Assembly: GCF_039527675.1 (NCBI RefSeq)
Contig: NZ_BAAAKI010000003.1
Location: forward strand, 186,001 to 250,000
Direction of reading: 5' to 3'
DNA: 64,000 nt
Source: Luteococcus sanguinis
GTDB taxonomy: Bacteria > Actinomycetota > Actinomycetes > Propionibacteriales > Propionibacteriaceae
The position numbers and the translations under genes are program-made. Below are positions 7,869 to 16,770 of this stretch, piece by piece. Each line of letters begins with the position of its first letter. Position 1 is the first letter of the stretch. A model generated the notes under the pieces. It made no database searches. It had not been told where the DNA came from and worked only from the letters and a program-made list of their open reading frames with translations.

Positions 7869-9464
7869 ATGGCAGCGAAGCTCACGGGGCCGAAGCCCTC
7901 ATCCGTCGGTTGGCGACCCGGACGCGACCGTCGCGCGGAGTGCCACCCCGGCCCCAGAGGTGCGGGTCGCGCGTCCGGGCAGCGCGTGGTCGTCGTCGGG
8001 GGCGGCATCGCCGGCTTGTCGGCTGCGACCGAACTGGCCGAACGCGGAGTGCGCGTCACCGTCGTCGAGGCCCAACCACAGCTTGGCGGGCGCGCATCGT
8101 CCTGGGCCGTCGACCTCGCCAACGGCGACCGCACCACGATGAGCCGGGGCTTCCACGCCTTCTTCCGCCAGTACTACCAACTGCGTGCCCTGCTGCGCCG
8201 CGCCGACCCGACGCTGTCATGCCTGAGGCCGGTGGACGACTACCCGCTCGTCCTCAAGGACGGGCCCCGCGACTCCTTCGCCCGAATCCCTCGTACCCCG
8301 CCGTTCAACCTGGTCGGCTTTGTCGCGACCTCCCCGAGCTTCCCGGTGACCGCACTGGGCAGGGTCGACCTGGACGCGGCGATGGGGCTTTTGGATGTGC
8401 GCTTCCCCGACACCTTCGAGGAGTTCGACGGGGTCTCGGCCGCCGAGGTGCTGGACCGACTGCGCTTTCCGGACGCGGCCCGCCACCTCGCCCTGGAGGT
8501 CTTCGCGCGCAGCTTCTTCGCCGACCCGCGCGAGTTCTCCGGCGGCGAGTTGGTGGCGATGTTCCACACCTACTTCGTCGGTTCCGCCGAGGGACTTTTG
8601 TTCGACGTCGCCGCGGACGACTTCACCACCGCCTTGTGGAACCCGCTGGCCGATCGCCTGCGACGCTTGGGAGTCGAGTTCCAGCTCGGAACTCGAGTGC
8701 AGGCCGTCCATGAGGACGACGACCAGGTGCGCGTGAGCACCGATGCAGCGGAGCTGCGCGCCGATGCCGTCGTGCTGGCAACCGACCTCGCGCCGCTGAA
8801 GAAGATCATTGCCGCCAACCCATCGCTGGGGGACGAACAGTGGCGTGACAGCATCGCCGGCCTGCGCACCAGCCCGCCCTTTGCCGTGTGGCGCCGGTGG
8901 TACGAGCGTCGCCCGGCGAACCGATCGCCCGACTTCCTGGGCACCAGCGGCTACGGGCCGCTGGACAATGTCTCGATGGTGCACCAGATGGAGCGCTCCG
9001 CCCGCGAATGGGCCGACGCGCACGACGGCGCCGTCGTGGAGTTGCACGCCTATGCAATCGACCAGGCCGCGAACCACGACGCGCTACGGGCGGAACTCTC
9101 GGCGCACCAGGACGTGTTGCATCCTGAGCTGGCGGACGCACCGGTGGTGGGGGAGCAGTGGTTGGTCCGCGAAGACTGCCCGCTGGTCGGCACCTCACCG
9201 TGGGCCGAGCGTCCCGGCGTCACGACCCCATCGCAGCGGGTGGTGCTGGCGGGTGACGGTATTCGGTGTGACTACCCAGTGGCACTGATGGAGCGCGCGG
9301 CCACCACCGGTGTGCTGGCGGCCAACGAACTGCTGGGCGGCTGGGGGGTGGCAGGCTCCCCGGTCTGGACAGCTCCGACGCGCCCGAGGTTGGCCGGAGT
9401 CAGCCTTGCACGGCGCGCGATTCGTCCATTGGCGAAGAAGGCCGCCGATCTATCAAGAAGTTGA
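7869..9464 (+). CDS. crtU: Carotenoid phi-ring synthase (beta-carotene desaturase/methyltransferase)
   Basis: 531-residue FAD-dependent oxidoreductase. The Rossmann FAD motif VVGGGIAGLSAATEL is at residues about 41-55, followed by GGRASSW and RGFHAFFRQYYQLRALLRR, which I recognise as the CrtU signature. The C-terminal FAD motif is RVVLAGDGI. CrtU of Streptomyces and Brevibacterium desaturates beta-ionone rings and shifts a methyl group to give aromatic phi rings, turning beta-carotene into isorenieratene. I chose the ATG 8 nt after a TAGGGT -10-like box (7856-7861). An ATG at 7830 is also in frame but would place that box inside the gene. It is the first gene of the plus-strand crt run. Confidence 0.88.
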   Translation: MAAKLTGPKPSSVGWRPGRDRRAECHPGPRGAGRASGQRVVVVGGGIAGLSAATELAERGVRVTVVEAQPQLGGRASSWAVDLANGDRTTMSRGFHAFFRQYYQLRALLRRADPTLSCLRPVDDYPLVLKDGPRDSFARIPRTPPFNLVGFVATSPSFPVTALGRVDLDAAMGLLDVRFPDTFEEFDGVSAAEVLDRLRFPDAARHLALEVFARSFFADPREFSGGELVAMFHTYFVGSAEGLLFDVAADDFTTALWNPLADRLRRLGVEFQLGTRVQAVHEDDDQVRVSTDAAELRADAVVLATDLAPLKKIIAANPSLGDEQWRDSIAGLRTSPPFAVWRRWYERRPANRSPDFLGTSGYGPLDNVSMVHQMERSAREWADAHDGAVVELHAYAIDQAANHDALRAELSAHQDVLHPELADAPVVGEQWLVREDCPLVGTSPWAERPGVTTPSQRVVLAGDGIRCDYPVALMERAATTGVLAANELLGGWGVAGSPVWTAPTRPRLAGVSLARRAIRPLAKKAADLSRS

Positions 9465-9466
9465 TA
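9451..9466. promoter_or_regulatory. 16-bp palindromic candidate operator
   Basis: TATCAAGAAGTTGATA is a perfect 6-4-6 inverted repeat overlapping the crtU stop codon and ending 11 bp before the ATG of the MarR-IDI gene. It is strikingly AT-rich for this genome and overlaps a possible -10 (GATACT, 9463-9468). Size, symmetry and position fit a MarR-family dimer site for autoregulation. Confidence 0.55.
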
Positions 9467-9477
9467 CTGTCGCCGCC

Positions 9478-10479
9478 ATGTGCCCCACCACCCCCGAGGC
9501 AGCCGACCTGGCACGATTCGGTCTGGCTGACCTCGACCCGGACGACCTGATCCGTTCGTCCAGTTTCTGCGCGATGGTCCATGCCTCCCACCAACTCGGC
9601 CAGGAGATCGCGCCCGAGCTGTCCCGGCTCCAGCTGACCGACACGCTGTACCTCGTCCTGGGGCAGGTGTTCGCGCACCCTGGTGAGATCCCGGCCGAGC
9701 TGGCCCGCCGCTGCGCGCTGTCGCCGCAGCACCTGGCCGGTGTCCTCGATTCCGCCGAGGAACGCGGCCTGGTCACCCGGCTTGGCGAGCGGGGGCGGGG
9801 ACGTCCCACCCAGGTCGTCCTCACCGACGCCGGCATCGAGCTGTTGCTGGCGGGCTGGCCGATCGTCCAAGGCGCCGGCGCGGACCGCCTCACCGAGCAG
9901 CAGCACCGCAGCCTGCAGGCTCTGCTCGACCAGCTGCGCGGCAGCACTTCGCGCGCCGATGACGTCGTCGTCCTGGTGGACGAAGAAGGGAACGACGCCG
10001 GCACCGCCCAACGGCTGGAGGTGCACACTGCCGAAACCCCGCTGCACCGCGCCTTCTCCACCCACCTGCGCCGACCGGACGGGAAGGTGCTGCTGACTCG
10101 CCGCGCCGTCCACAAGAAGACCTGGCCCGGCGTGTGGACGAACTCCGCCTGCGGCCACCTGTTGCCCGGCGAGACCCCCGTCGAGGCGGCGTTGCGTCGC
10201 GTCCCCCAGGAGATCGGCGCCACCCCGACGAACCTACGGGTCGTGCTGCCCGACTTCCGCTACCGCGCCGTGGATGCCTCCGGCATCGTCGAGCACGAGC
10301 TCTGCCCGGTGATGGTGGGCGACATCGACCCGGATGCCCTGGACCTCAACCCGGACGAGGTCGCCGAGCACGACTGGGTGGAATGGTCCGACGTCCAACG
10401 CCTCGTCCGCACTGCACCCTTCCTGCTCAGCCCCTGGGCCGTCCTGCAGGTGCCACAGCTGGGGAGTCAGCCGTGGTGA
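9478..10479 (+). CDS. idi: MarR-type regulator fused to isopentenyl-diphosphate isomerase
   Basis: 333-residue fusion. Residues about 20-145 form a MarR-like winged helix: helix-rich dimer arms, recognition region around LARRCALSPQHLAGVLDSAE, and a wing GERGRGRPTQVVLT. Residues about 160-333 are a type I (Nudix-fold) IPP isomerase. It has the catalytic cysteine in TNSACGHLLPGE (Cys225) and the glutamate in EHELCPVM (Glu274). The enzyme interconverts IPP and DMAPP, the substrates of the next gene, crtE. The start ATG comes 13 bp after crtU and just downstream of a palindrome. The GTGA overlap with crtE indicates coupling. It may be a repressor that senses isoprenoid diphosphates through its own enzyme domain (inference). 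Confidence 0.9.
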   Translation: MCPTTPEAADLARFGLADLDPDDLIRSSSFCAMVHASHQLGQEIAPELSRLQLTDTLYLVLGQVFAHPGEIPAELARRCALSPQHLAGVLDSAEERGLVTRLGERGRGRPTQVVLTDAGIELLLAGWPIVQGAGADRLTEQQHRSLQALLDQLRGSTSRADDVVVLVDEEGNDAGTAQRLEVHTAETPLHRAFSTHLRRPDGKVLLTRRAVHKKTWPGVWTNSACGHLLPGETPVEAALRRVPQEIGATPTNLRVVLPDFRYRAVDASGIVEHELCPVMVGDIDPDALDLNPDEVAEHDWVEWSDVQRLVRTAPFLLSPWAVLQVPQLGSQPW

Positions 10480-11561
10480 CGCCAGTGCAGATGAGCCCAC
10501 TGCACGAGGGGGTGCTTCCCGGCGACACCCTGCGCGCCGTGGACGAGCGCGTGGAGCGTGCGCTGGGCGAGCTCACCCAGATGTGGGACGGCCTCGCCGG
10601 CCGCCACGCCGACGTGCTCGGGGACCGTGACCTGCCGTGGCTGATCCGCCATGCGTCCGGGGGTGGCAAGCGCATTCGTCCCGAGATGGTCCACTGGGGC
10701 TGGGTCGCGGCCGGCGCCCCCGAGTCGGCACGCGAGCAGGTGGTCGACCTGGGCGCCGCTTTTGAACTCCTGCACCTGTTTGCGCTGGTCCACGACGACG
10801 TGATGGACCGCTCCGAACTGCGGCGCGGTCAATTCACCAGTCACGCCATCGCCCGGGAGGCGCACATCGCGGCCAACGCCCAGGGCGACCCGGTGGCCTT
10901 CGGCGACTCGATCGCGGTGCTGGTCGGCGACCTGGTGCACTCCGAGGCGACCCTGTTGGTGGCCGAGTTGCCAGCTCAAGTGCGCACCGCCTGGCGGCAG
11001 ATGATGGTCGAGCTGGTGCTCGGCCAGCGCCGCGACCTCACCGGCGCAGCGCTCGGACGCCGCGACCAAGAACATGCTCTGGAAGTCGCAAGAATGAAGT
11101 CAGGCTCCTACACAGTGTCGGGTCCACTGCGGATGGGCGCGATGCTCGGCGACGCTTCGCCGGAACTGCTCGACTCCCTGAGCCGCTACGCCCACCACGC
11201 CGGAGAGGCCTTCGGGCTGCGCGACGACCTGCTCGGCATGTGGGGCGACCCTGAGCACACCGGCAAGTCCGACCACGACGACCTCGCCGCCGGCAAGGCG
11301 ACCGTCCTTCTCGCCCTGGCCCATGACCGGCTCACGACCGACGGACAGCAACTTCTCGCCTGCGCCGGATCCCTCAGCCCGGACGAGGAGACCAGACTGC
11401 GCGACGAGATGGCCGGATGCGGGGTCCGTGAGGCCGTCGAAGACCTGATCACCCGCGAGGTGGAGCAGGCCTGCACCGCGCTCGACTCGAACATCGTGTC
11501 CGCCGAGGCAGTGACCGGCCTCACCGATATCGCCCACCGTCTCGCCTGGAGGCAGTCATGA
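10476..11561 (+). CDS. crtE: Geranylgeranyl diphosphate synthase
   Basis: 361-residue trans-prenyltransferase that condenses IPP with allylic diphosphates to GGPP, the carotenoid precursor. The first aspartate-rich motif is HDDVMDRSELRRG (residues about 106-118) and the second is FGLRDDLLGMWGD (about 247-259). A GGGKRIRPEM segment lies before them. The GTG start overlaps the fusion-gene stop (GTGA) and has GGGGAG at 10461-10466. An ATG at 10491 is possible but lacks such a site. The gene ends in an ATGA overlap with crtI. Confidence 0.92.
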   Translation: MTPVQMSPLHEGVLPGDTLRAVDERVERALGELTQMWDGLAGRHADVLGDRDLPWLIRHASGGGKRIRPEMVHWGWVAAGAPESAREQVVDLGAAFELLHLFALVHDDVMDRSELRRGQFTSHAIAREAHIAANAQGDPVAFGDSIAVLVGDLVHSEATLLVAELPAQVRTAWRQMMVELVLGQRRDLTGAALGRRDQEHALEVARMKSGSYTVSGPLRMGAMLGDASPELLDSLSRYAHHAGEAFGLRDDLLGMWGDPEHTGKSDHDDLAAGKATVLLALAHDRLTTDGQQLLACAGSLSPDEETRLRDEMAGCGVREAVEDLITREVEQACTALDSNIVSAEAVTGLTDIAHRLAWRQS

Positions 11562-13024
11562 GCACCGTCGTCGTCATCGGGGCCGGGCTGTCCGGCCTGT
11601 CTGCTGCCTGCCACCTGATCGGGCAGGGGCACCAGGTCGTCGTCCTGGAACGAGAGTCCGGGCCCGGCGGGCGCGGGTTGCGCGTCGAACAGGACGGTTT
11701 CACCTTCGACCTCGGACCCACCGTGATGACCATGCCCGAGCTGCTGGACGCGCCTCTGCGCGCCGCTGGCTCCTCGCAGGTCGAGGCGGTGCCGATGCGT
11801 CGCCTCGACCCCGCCTACCGCGGCCTGTTCGCCGACGGTTCCCAGTTGCTGGTCCGTGACTCCGTCGAAGGCACGGCCGCCGAGGTCGCCCGGTTGGCGG
11901 GGGAGGACGATGCCACCGCGATCCGCGAGATGGCCGTCTTCCTGCGCGAGCTCTACGAGCTGGAGATGCCCAACTTCATCGACGCCAACTTCGACTCACC
12001 CCTCGACCTCGCAAGGCATCCCGTCGCCGCGGTGAAGCTGTTGCGGATGGGCGCCTTCGGACGGCTGGAGAAAATCGTCAACTCCCGCGTCTCGGACGAG
12101 CGGTTGCGCCGGATGCTGTCCTTCCAGGCGCTCTACGCCGGGCTCTCCCCGGTCGAGGCGCTCGGCGTCTACTCCGTGATCACCTACATGGACACCATGC
12201 ATGGCGTCTTCCTGCCCGAGGGAGGGATGGGCGCCATCCCGCAGGGGATGGCCGACGTCGTCTCCCGGCAGGCGACGATCCGCTACCACACCACCGTCAC
12301 CGAACTGCTGCGTCGCGCCGACGGTGCGATCGCCGGCGTGCAGACCACCGACGGACCGGTTGCTGCCGACGCGGTCGTGTGCACCCTCGACCTGCCCACC
12401 GCCTACCGCCAGTTCCTGCCCGACCTCCCGCTGCCCAAGGTGCTGCGCAGGCCCGTCTACTCACCGTCCGCCGTGGTCTGGCACCTCGGTGTCCGCGGCG
12501 ACCTGCCCGAGGGCGTCGCGCACCACAACATTCATTTCGGCCAGGCCTGGGACGGCTGTTTCGACGACCTGGCGGCCGGACGGTTGATGAGCGACCCCGC
12601 GCGGCTGGTCACCATCTCGTCGCTGGGGGAGCCGCAGCTCGCGGCCGATGGTGCGCACACCCTCTACGTCCTCGAACCGGTGCCGAACCTGGACGGGACG
12701 GTCGACTGGGGCCGGGAACGCGAACCGATGCGTGCCCGGCTGTTCGACTTCCTCGTCCGCGAGGGCTACCCGACCGACATCGTCACCGAACGACTCGTCA
12801 CCCCGATGGAATGGCAGGAGCTGGGGATGGCCGCCGGGACGCCGTTCGGGCTGGCCCACCTGTTCCGTCAGACCGGACCCTTCCGTCCGTCCAACCGGGA
12901 GAAGCGCGTGCCCGGGCTCTTCTTCGCCGGCTCGTCCACCGTGCCGGGCGTCGGGGTGCCGATGGTGCTGATCAGCGGCAAGCTCGCCGCGGAACGCGTC
13001 CACGACTGGTTGGGGCCGCGATGA
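11558..13024 (+). CDS. crtI: Phytoene desaturase
   Basis: 488-residue FAD enzyme that desaturates phytoene, normally in four steps to lycopene. The N-terminal dinucleotide fold VVVIGAGLSGLSAACHL is followed by GGRGLRVEQDGFTFDLGP (residues about 32-49), the classic CrtI signature. The C-terminus carries the second FAD motif LFFAGSSTVPGVGVPMVL. It overlaps crtE and crtB by 4 bp each. The product feeds the cyclase CrtY. Confidence 0.95.
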   Translation: MSTVVVIGAGLSGLSAACHLIGQGHQVVVLERESGPGGRGLRVEQDGFTFDLGPTVMTMPELLDAPLRAAGSSQVEAVPMRRLDPAYRGLFADGSQLLVRDSVEGTAAEVARLAGEDDATAIREMAVFLRELYELEMPNFIDANFDSPLDLARHPVAAVKLLRMGAFGRLEKIVNSRVSDERLRRMLSFQALYAGLSPVEALGVYSVITYMDTMHGVFLPEGGMGAIPQGMADVVSRQATIRYHTTVTELLRRADGAIAGVQTTDGPVAADAVVCTLDLPTAYRQFLPDLPLPKVLRRPVYSPSAVVWHLGVRGDLPEGVAHHNIHFGQAWDGCFDDLAAGRLMSDPARLVTISSLGEPQLAADGAHTLYVLEPVPNLDGTVDWGREREPMRARLFDFLVREGYPTDIVTERLVTPMEWQELGMAAGTPFGLAHLFRQTGPFRPSNREKRVPGLFFAGSSTVPGVGVPMVLISGKLAAERVHDWLGPR

Positions 13025-13959
13025 CCACGACCAACCTCACCACCACCCCCGAGCGGCGGCTGCGCGAGGGCTACGCCGAATGCGCCCGCCTCACCTGGCA
13101 GCACGGCACCACCTACTTCTGGGGAGCCGCGCTCCTGCCCAAGGCGCAGCGGCGCCACGTCTTCGCCGTCTATGCCCTGTGTCGGCTCGCCGACGACATC
13201 GTCGACGCCCCTTCGGCCACCAGCGACGTCGAACGCGTCCCGGCGACCCGGGCAGCGCTTTCCGACTTCCGGGAGCGCTTCGTCACCGCGGTCGCCGACC
13301 CCGCGTCCGCAGAGCCGGTGCTCGCGGCGGTGGGGACGAGCGTGCGGAACAGCGGGATCGAGATGGAATGCTTCGACCGCTTCTTCGACGCGATGTCGAT
13401 GGACCTCGACACTGAGCGCTACGAGACCTGGGACGACCTGTGCTCCTACATGGAGGGTTCCGCCGCGGTCATCGGCGAGATGATGTTGCCCGTGCTGCAG
13501 CCCACCTCCGACGCCGCCCGGGAACCGGCCAGGGCGCTGGGCTTTGCCTTCCAGCTCACGAACTTCCTGCGCGATGTGGACGAGGACCTCGACCGTGGCC
13601 GGGTCTACCTGCCGCAGGAGGACCTGCGCCGCTTCGGTGCCGACCCGTCCCGGCGCGAGGTGGACGACGCCTGGCGCTCGATGATGGCCTTCCAGGTGGC
13701 CCGCAACCGGGAGCTCTACCGGACGGCCTGGACCGGGCTGCAGTACCTGCCCGGACCGTCACGGCGGTGCGTCGGGACGGCGCACCGGCTCTACTCGCAG
13801 ATCCTGGACCTGATCGAGCGCAACGACTACGACGTCTTCGATGGCCGGCTGCGGCTGCCCACCTGGCGCAAGGCCGCCACCGCGCTCGGGGGTGCCGTGC
13901 GCGTCCCGACGCCTGCGCCGTGGGTGGTCGCTGAACCCGCTGGGAGCGAGGTGCCGTGA
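13021..13959 (+). CDS. crtB: Phytoene synthase
   Basis: 312-residue squalene/phytoene synthase family enzyme that joins two GGPP head to head. The aspartate-rich motifs are CRLADDIVDA (residues about 56-65) and LRDVDEDLDRGRVYLP (about 183-198), with TYFWGAALLP near the N-terminus. The ATG overlaps the crtI stop, and the GTG of crtY overlaps its own stop. Length is normal for the family. Confidence 0.95.
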   Translation: MTTTNLTTTPERRLREGYAECARLTWQHGTTYFWGAALLPKAQRRHVFAVYALCRLADDIVDAPSATSDVERVPATRAALSDFRERFVTAVADPASAEPVLAAVGTSVRNSGIEMECFDRFFDAMSMDLDTERYETWDDLCSYMEGSAAVIGEMMLPVLQPTSDAAREPARALGFAFQLTNFLRDVDEDLDRGRVYLPQEDLRRFGADPSRREVDDAWRSMMAFQVARNRELYRTAWTGLQYLPGPSRRCVGTAHRLYSQILDLIERNDYDVFDGRLRLPTWRKAATALGGAVRVPTPAPWVVAEPAGSEVP

Positions 13960-15071
13960 CCCACGACGTGGCGGTGCTGGGGCTGGGCCCGGCCGGACGG
14001 GCGCTGGCCCACCGGCTGGTCGCGGCAGGGGCGTCGGTGCTCGCGATCGACCCCAGCCCGCAGCGTCCGTGGCGGCCGACCTATGGCGGCTGGCGGGAGC
14101 AGATCCCGGGCTGGTTGGGTACCGAGGTGATCGGGGCGTCCAGCGACCGCACCGACCTGATCGCCCGCAGCCGGCACCGATTGCCGGGAACCTATGTGGT
14201 GCTGGACAACGAGGCGCTGCAGACACGGCTAGGGCTGGGTGGGGCCACCGTCCGCGCCGAACACCTGAGCGCAGAGCAGGCGAGGACCCTCGATGCCCGC
14301 GTCGTCGTCGACTGCCGGGGCAACCTGCGCGGGGCAGCCTCTGGTGTCCCGATCCAGACCGCCCACGGCCTGAAGCTGCCCGCTGATGTCGGACGGACGC
14401 TGTTGGGGGAGGGCGAGGGCGAGGCCGATGCGGTGCTGATGGACTGGCGTCCGTTTGACGGAACATCGGGCTGGGGCGGTCGGCGTCCCAGCTTTTGTTA
14501 TGTCATCCCGCTGCCGGACGGACGGGTGCTCGCCGAGGAGACCTGCCTGGCCGGACGACCGCCGATCGAGCGGACGGAACTCGCGCACCGCTTGGGCGTG
14601 CGGCTGAGCCGGGCCGGCGTCGATGCCCGCCACTGGCGCGGGGCAGAGGTGGAAAGGGTCCACATCCCGATGCTTCCACCCCCGGCGGAGGTGCCGAACC
14701 GGTTTGGGGCCGCGGGCGCCGAGGTGAACCCGATCACCGGATACAGCGTCTTCGCGTCCCTCGCGGCAGTCGACGACGCTGCCCGCTCCCTGCTGGCCAC
14801 CGGATCTTTGCCCGACGTCCCCCGACCTTGGCGCAGGATTGCCTTGGAGGCCCTGCTCCAGTTGGACGGGCGGGGGACCGTCGACCTCTTCGACGCCTAC
14901 GGACGCCTGCCGCAGCGGGCCCAGCGCGCCGTGCTCGACCCGCACTCATCCCAGCCAGACCTGCTCGCGGCGCTGGGACGCCAATGGGCGCTGATGACAC
15001 CGCGCGGACGACTCGCCCTGGTCACCGCCACCGCCCGAGGATGGATGCCAACACTGGGGCAGCGACGATGA
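13956..15071 (+). CDS. crtY: Lycopene beta-cyclase, FAD-dependent
   Basis: 371 residues. It has an N-terminal FAD fold (VAVLGLGPAGRALAHRL), then PTYGGWREQIPGW around residues 33-45, and later NPITGYSVFASLAA (about 252-265), as in CrtY/CrtL lycopene cyclases. It forms beta-ionone rings on lycopene and so supplies beta-carotene for CrtU. It uses a GTG start overlapping the crtB stop. Many actinobacteria use the unrelated heterodimeric CrtYc/CrtYd cyclase, so the monomeric flavoenzyme type here is a useful distinguishing trait. Confidence 0.88.
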   Translation: MTHDVAVLGLGPAGRALAHRLVAAGASVLAIDPSPQRPWRPTYGGWREQIPGWLGTEVIGASSDRTDLIARSRHRLPGTYVVLDNEALQTRLGLGGATVRAEHLSAEQARTLDARVVVDCRGNLRGAASGVPIQTAHGLKLPADVGRTLLGEGEGEADAVLMDWRPFDGTSGWGGRRPSFCYVIPLPDGRVLAEETCLAGRPPIERTELAHRLGVRLSRAGVDARHWRGAEVERVHIPMLPPPAEVPNRFGAAGAEVNPITGYSVFASLAAVDDAARSLLATGSLPDVPRPWRRIALEALLQLDGRGTVDLFDAYGRLPQRAQRAVLDPHSSQPDLLAALGRQWALMTPRGRLALVTATARGWMPTLGQRR

Positions 15072-16327
15072 GCTGCCCCGCCCAGGGTGACCGACGCGCC
15101 ACTCGGGAGGACGAGACCATCGAACCCCGCGTCGCCCGTGAGGGTGGACTGTGGCGGATCCGTTCCCTGGATGCCGCCCGCCAGGTGCTGCGCGCGCGTC
15201 ACCAGACCACCCAGGCGGGGTTCACCGCCGAGTACATCCCCAAGGGACGGCTCGAGCACCGTCCGATCCTGATCAGCGATGGAGCAGTGCACGACCAACA
15301 GCGCAGCGAGGTGGCCCGCTTCTTCGCCCCCGCCGTGATCGAGGAGCGCTACGGCGACCAGATCCGGGGCGCAGCCCGTCGGTGGCTGGACGAGACCGGC
15401 GCCCGACCCTTCAGTCTGGATGACCTGGCGCTCAACTTCACCGTCGACGTCACCGCCGAGATCGTCGGCCTGACCCATACCACCCGCCACGGCACGGCCG
15501 ACGAGCGGGAGCGTCAGGTGCGGGCGATGGCGCATCGGCTGGTCTCCTTCTTCGACCAGCCACCCTTCGACCTCTCGCGACGGGATCTGGGGCGCACGCG
15601 CTCCCAGTGGGCGCAGGCCGCGCGCCGAGCACTGTGGCCGCTGGCGACCTTCTGGGCCGCCGACGTCCGCCCAGCCGTTCGGGAACGGCGCCGCCACCCC
15701 CAGGACGACGTGATCAGTCACCTGGTTGGCCAGGGCTGGTCCGGCACCGAGATCCTGATCGAGGCGCTCACCTACGGCACGGCCGGCATGGTGACCACCC
15801 GCGAATTCATCGCGATGGCCGCCTGGCACCTGCTCACCACGCCCGACTTGGCCGACAGGTACCGCGCGGGCGGCAGGGACGAGCGACGGGCGATCCTGCA
15901 GGAGGTGATCCGGCTGGAACCCGTCGTGGGCCACCTCTACCGCCGCACCACCCAGCAGATCGTCGTCACCGACGGCCAGACCCTGCACGTCATCGGCGCC
16001 GGTGAACTGGTGGACGTCCAGGTGCGCGCCACCAATGCCGACCTGGACGACGACCCGCTGCGGCTCTGCCCGGCGCGGACGATGCCGTCCGGCGTCCGAC
16101 CCACCGGACTGGCCTTCGGGGACGGGGCCCACAAGTGTCCCGGTGAACCTCTGGCCCTGCTCGAGGCCGAGATCCTGCTCACCGAACTGATGGCCCGTGC
16201 ACCGCGTCTGGTCACCGAACCGACGCTGGGTTGGGACGAACTGGTGGCCGGCTACGAACTGCGCGGGTTGCTGGTCGAGTTGGACTCGCCAGACCGCGCG
16301 CCCCATGACGTGGGTAGGGTCGAGTGA
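15068..16327 (+). CDS. Cytochrome P450, likely carotenoid-modifying
   Basis: 419 residues. The heme-ligand loop is FGDGAHKCPGEPLA (Cys357). The K-helix ExxR is in EVIRLEPVVG, and the I-helix segment is YGTAGMVTTREF, which lacks the usual acid-Thr pair in its simplest form. The ATG overlaps the crtY stop, so it is the last gene of the coupled crt operon. Brevibacterium cheese strains are known to use a P450 to hydroxylate isorenieratene, so ring hydroxylation is the natural proposal. No redox partner gene is adjacent, and substrate and position are inferred only from context. Confidence 0.88.
   Translation: MSCPAQGDRRATREDETIEPRVAREGGLWRIRSLDAARQVLRARHQTTQAGFTAEYIPKGRLEHRPILISDGAVHDQQRSEVARFFAPAVIEERYGDQIRGAARRWLDETGARPFSLDDLALNFTVDVTAEIVGLTHTTRHGTADERERQVRAMAHRLVSFFDQPPFDLSRRDLGRTRSQWAQAARRALWPLATFWAADVRPAVRERRRHPQDDVISHLVGQGWSGTEILIEALTYGTAGMVTTREFIAMAAWHLLTTPDLADRYRAGGRDERRAILQEVIRLEPVVGHLYRRTTQQIVVTDGQTLHVIGAGELVDVQVRATNADLDDDPLRLCPARTMPSGVRPTGLAFGDGAHKCPGEPLALLEAEILLTELMARAPRLVTEPTLGWDELVAGYELRGLLVELDSPDRAPHDVGRVE
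16315..16320 (+). promoter_or_regulatory. TAGGGT -10-like box before the S4 gene
   Basis: TAGGGT-N6-ATG, inside the last codons of the P450. It gives the S4 gene a candidate leaderless promoter within the crt operon. Confidence 0.35.
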
Positions 16328-16698
16328 TGAGCACCCGACTGGACGCGTGGCTGTGGGCCGTGCGGCTGTTCAAGACTCGCTCGGCGGCCAACAAGGCGGT
16401 CGTCGGTGGACACGTACGGCTCAACGGATCCCCGGTCAAGCCGGCGCACGTCATCGTCCCCGGTGATGTCGTGACCGTCCGTGAACCGGGCTGGGAGCGC
16501 AAGTACGAGGTGACCCAGGTGATCGCCAAACGCGTCGGGCCGCCCGTGGCGCGCACCTGCTACATCGATCAGTCCCCGCCGAAGCCTGAGTACCTGCTCG
16601 CCGGACCCCTCGCCCGACGCGACCGCGGCGCCGGACGTCCGACGAAGAAGGACCGCCGCGAGATCGACCGGCTGATCGGATTCCAGACCGAACTCTGA
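16327..16698 (+). CDS. S4-domain RNA-binding protein (Hsp15/HslR-like)
   Basis: 123 residues. The N-terminal S4 fold (STRLDAWLWAVRLFKTRSAA through GHVRLNG and the VKPAHVIVPGD turn) occupies residues about 2-65 and the basic C-terminus contains RRDRGAGRPTKKDRRE. Hsp15-type proteins bind stalled 50S subunits carrying nascent tRNA. The ATG overlaps the P450 stop (TGATG), but a TAGGGT box 6 nt before it (16315-16320) suggests an independent leaderless promoter, which fits a function unrelated to carotenoids. Confidence 0.88.
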   Translation: MSTRLDAWLWAVRLFKTRSAANKAVVGGHVRLNGSPVKPAHVIVPGDVVTVREPGWERKYEVTQVIAKRVGPPVARTCYIDQSPPKPEYLLAGPLARRDRGAGRPTKKDRREIDRLIGFQTEL

Positions 16699-16770
16699 TC
16701 ATGGATTCCACGATGTGGACGGATGTCATAGCATGTCGCCGTTCGTCCCAACGCCTTGAAGGGATTTTCC

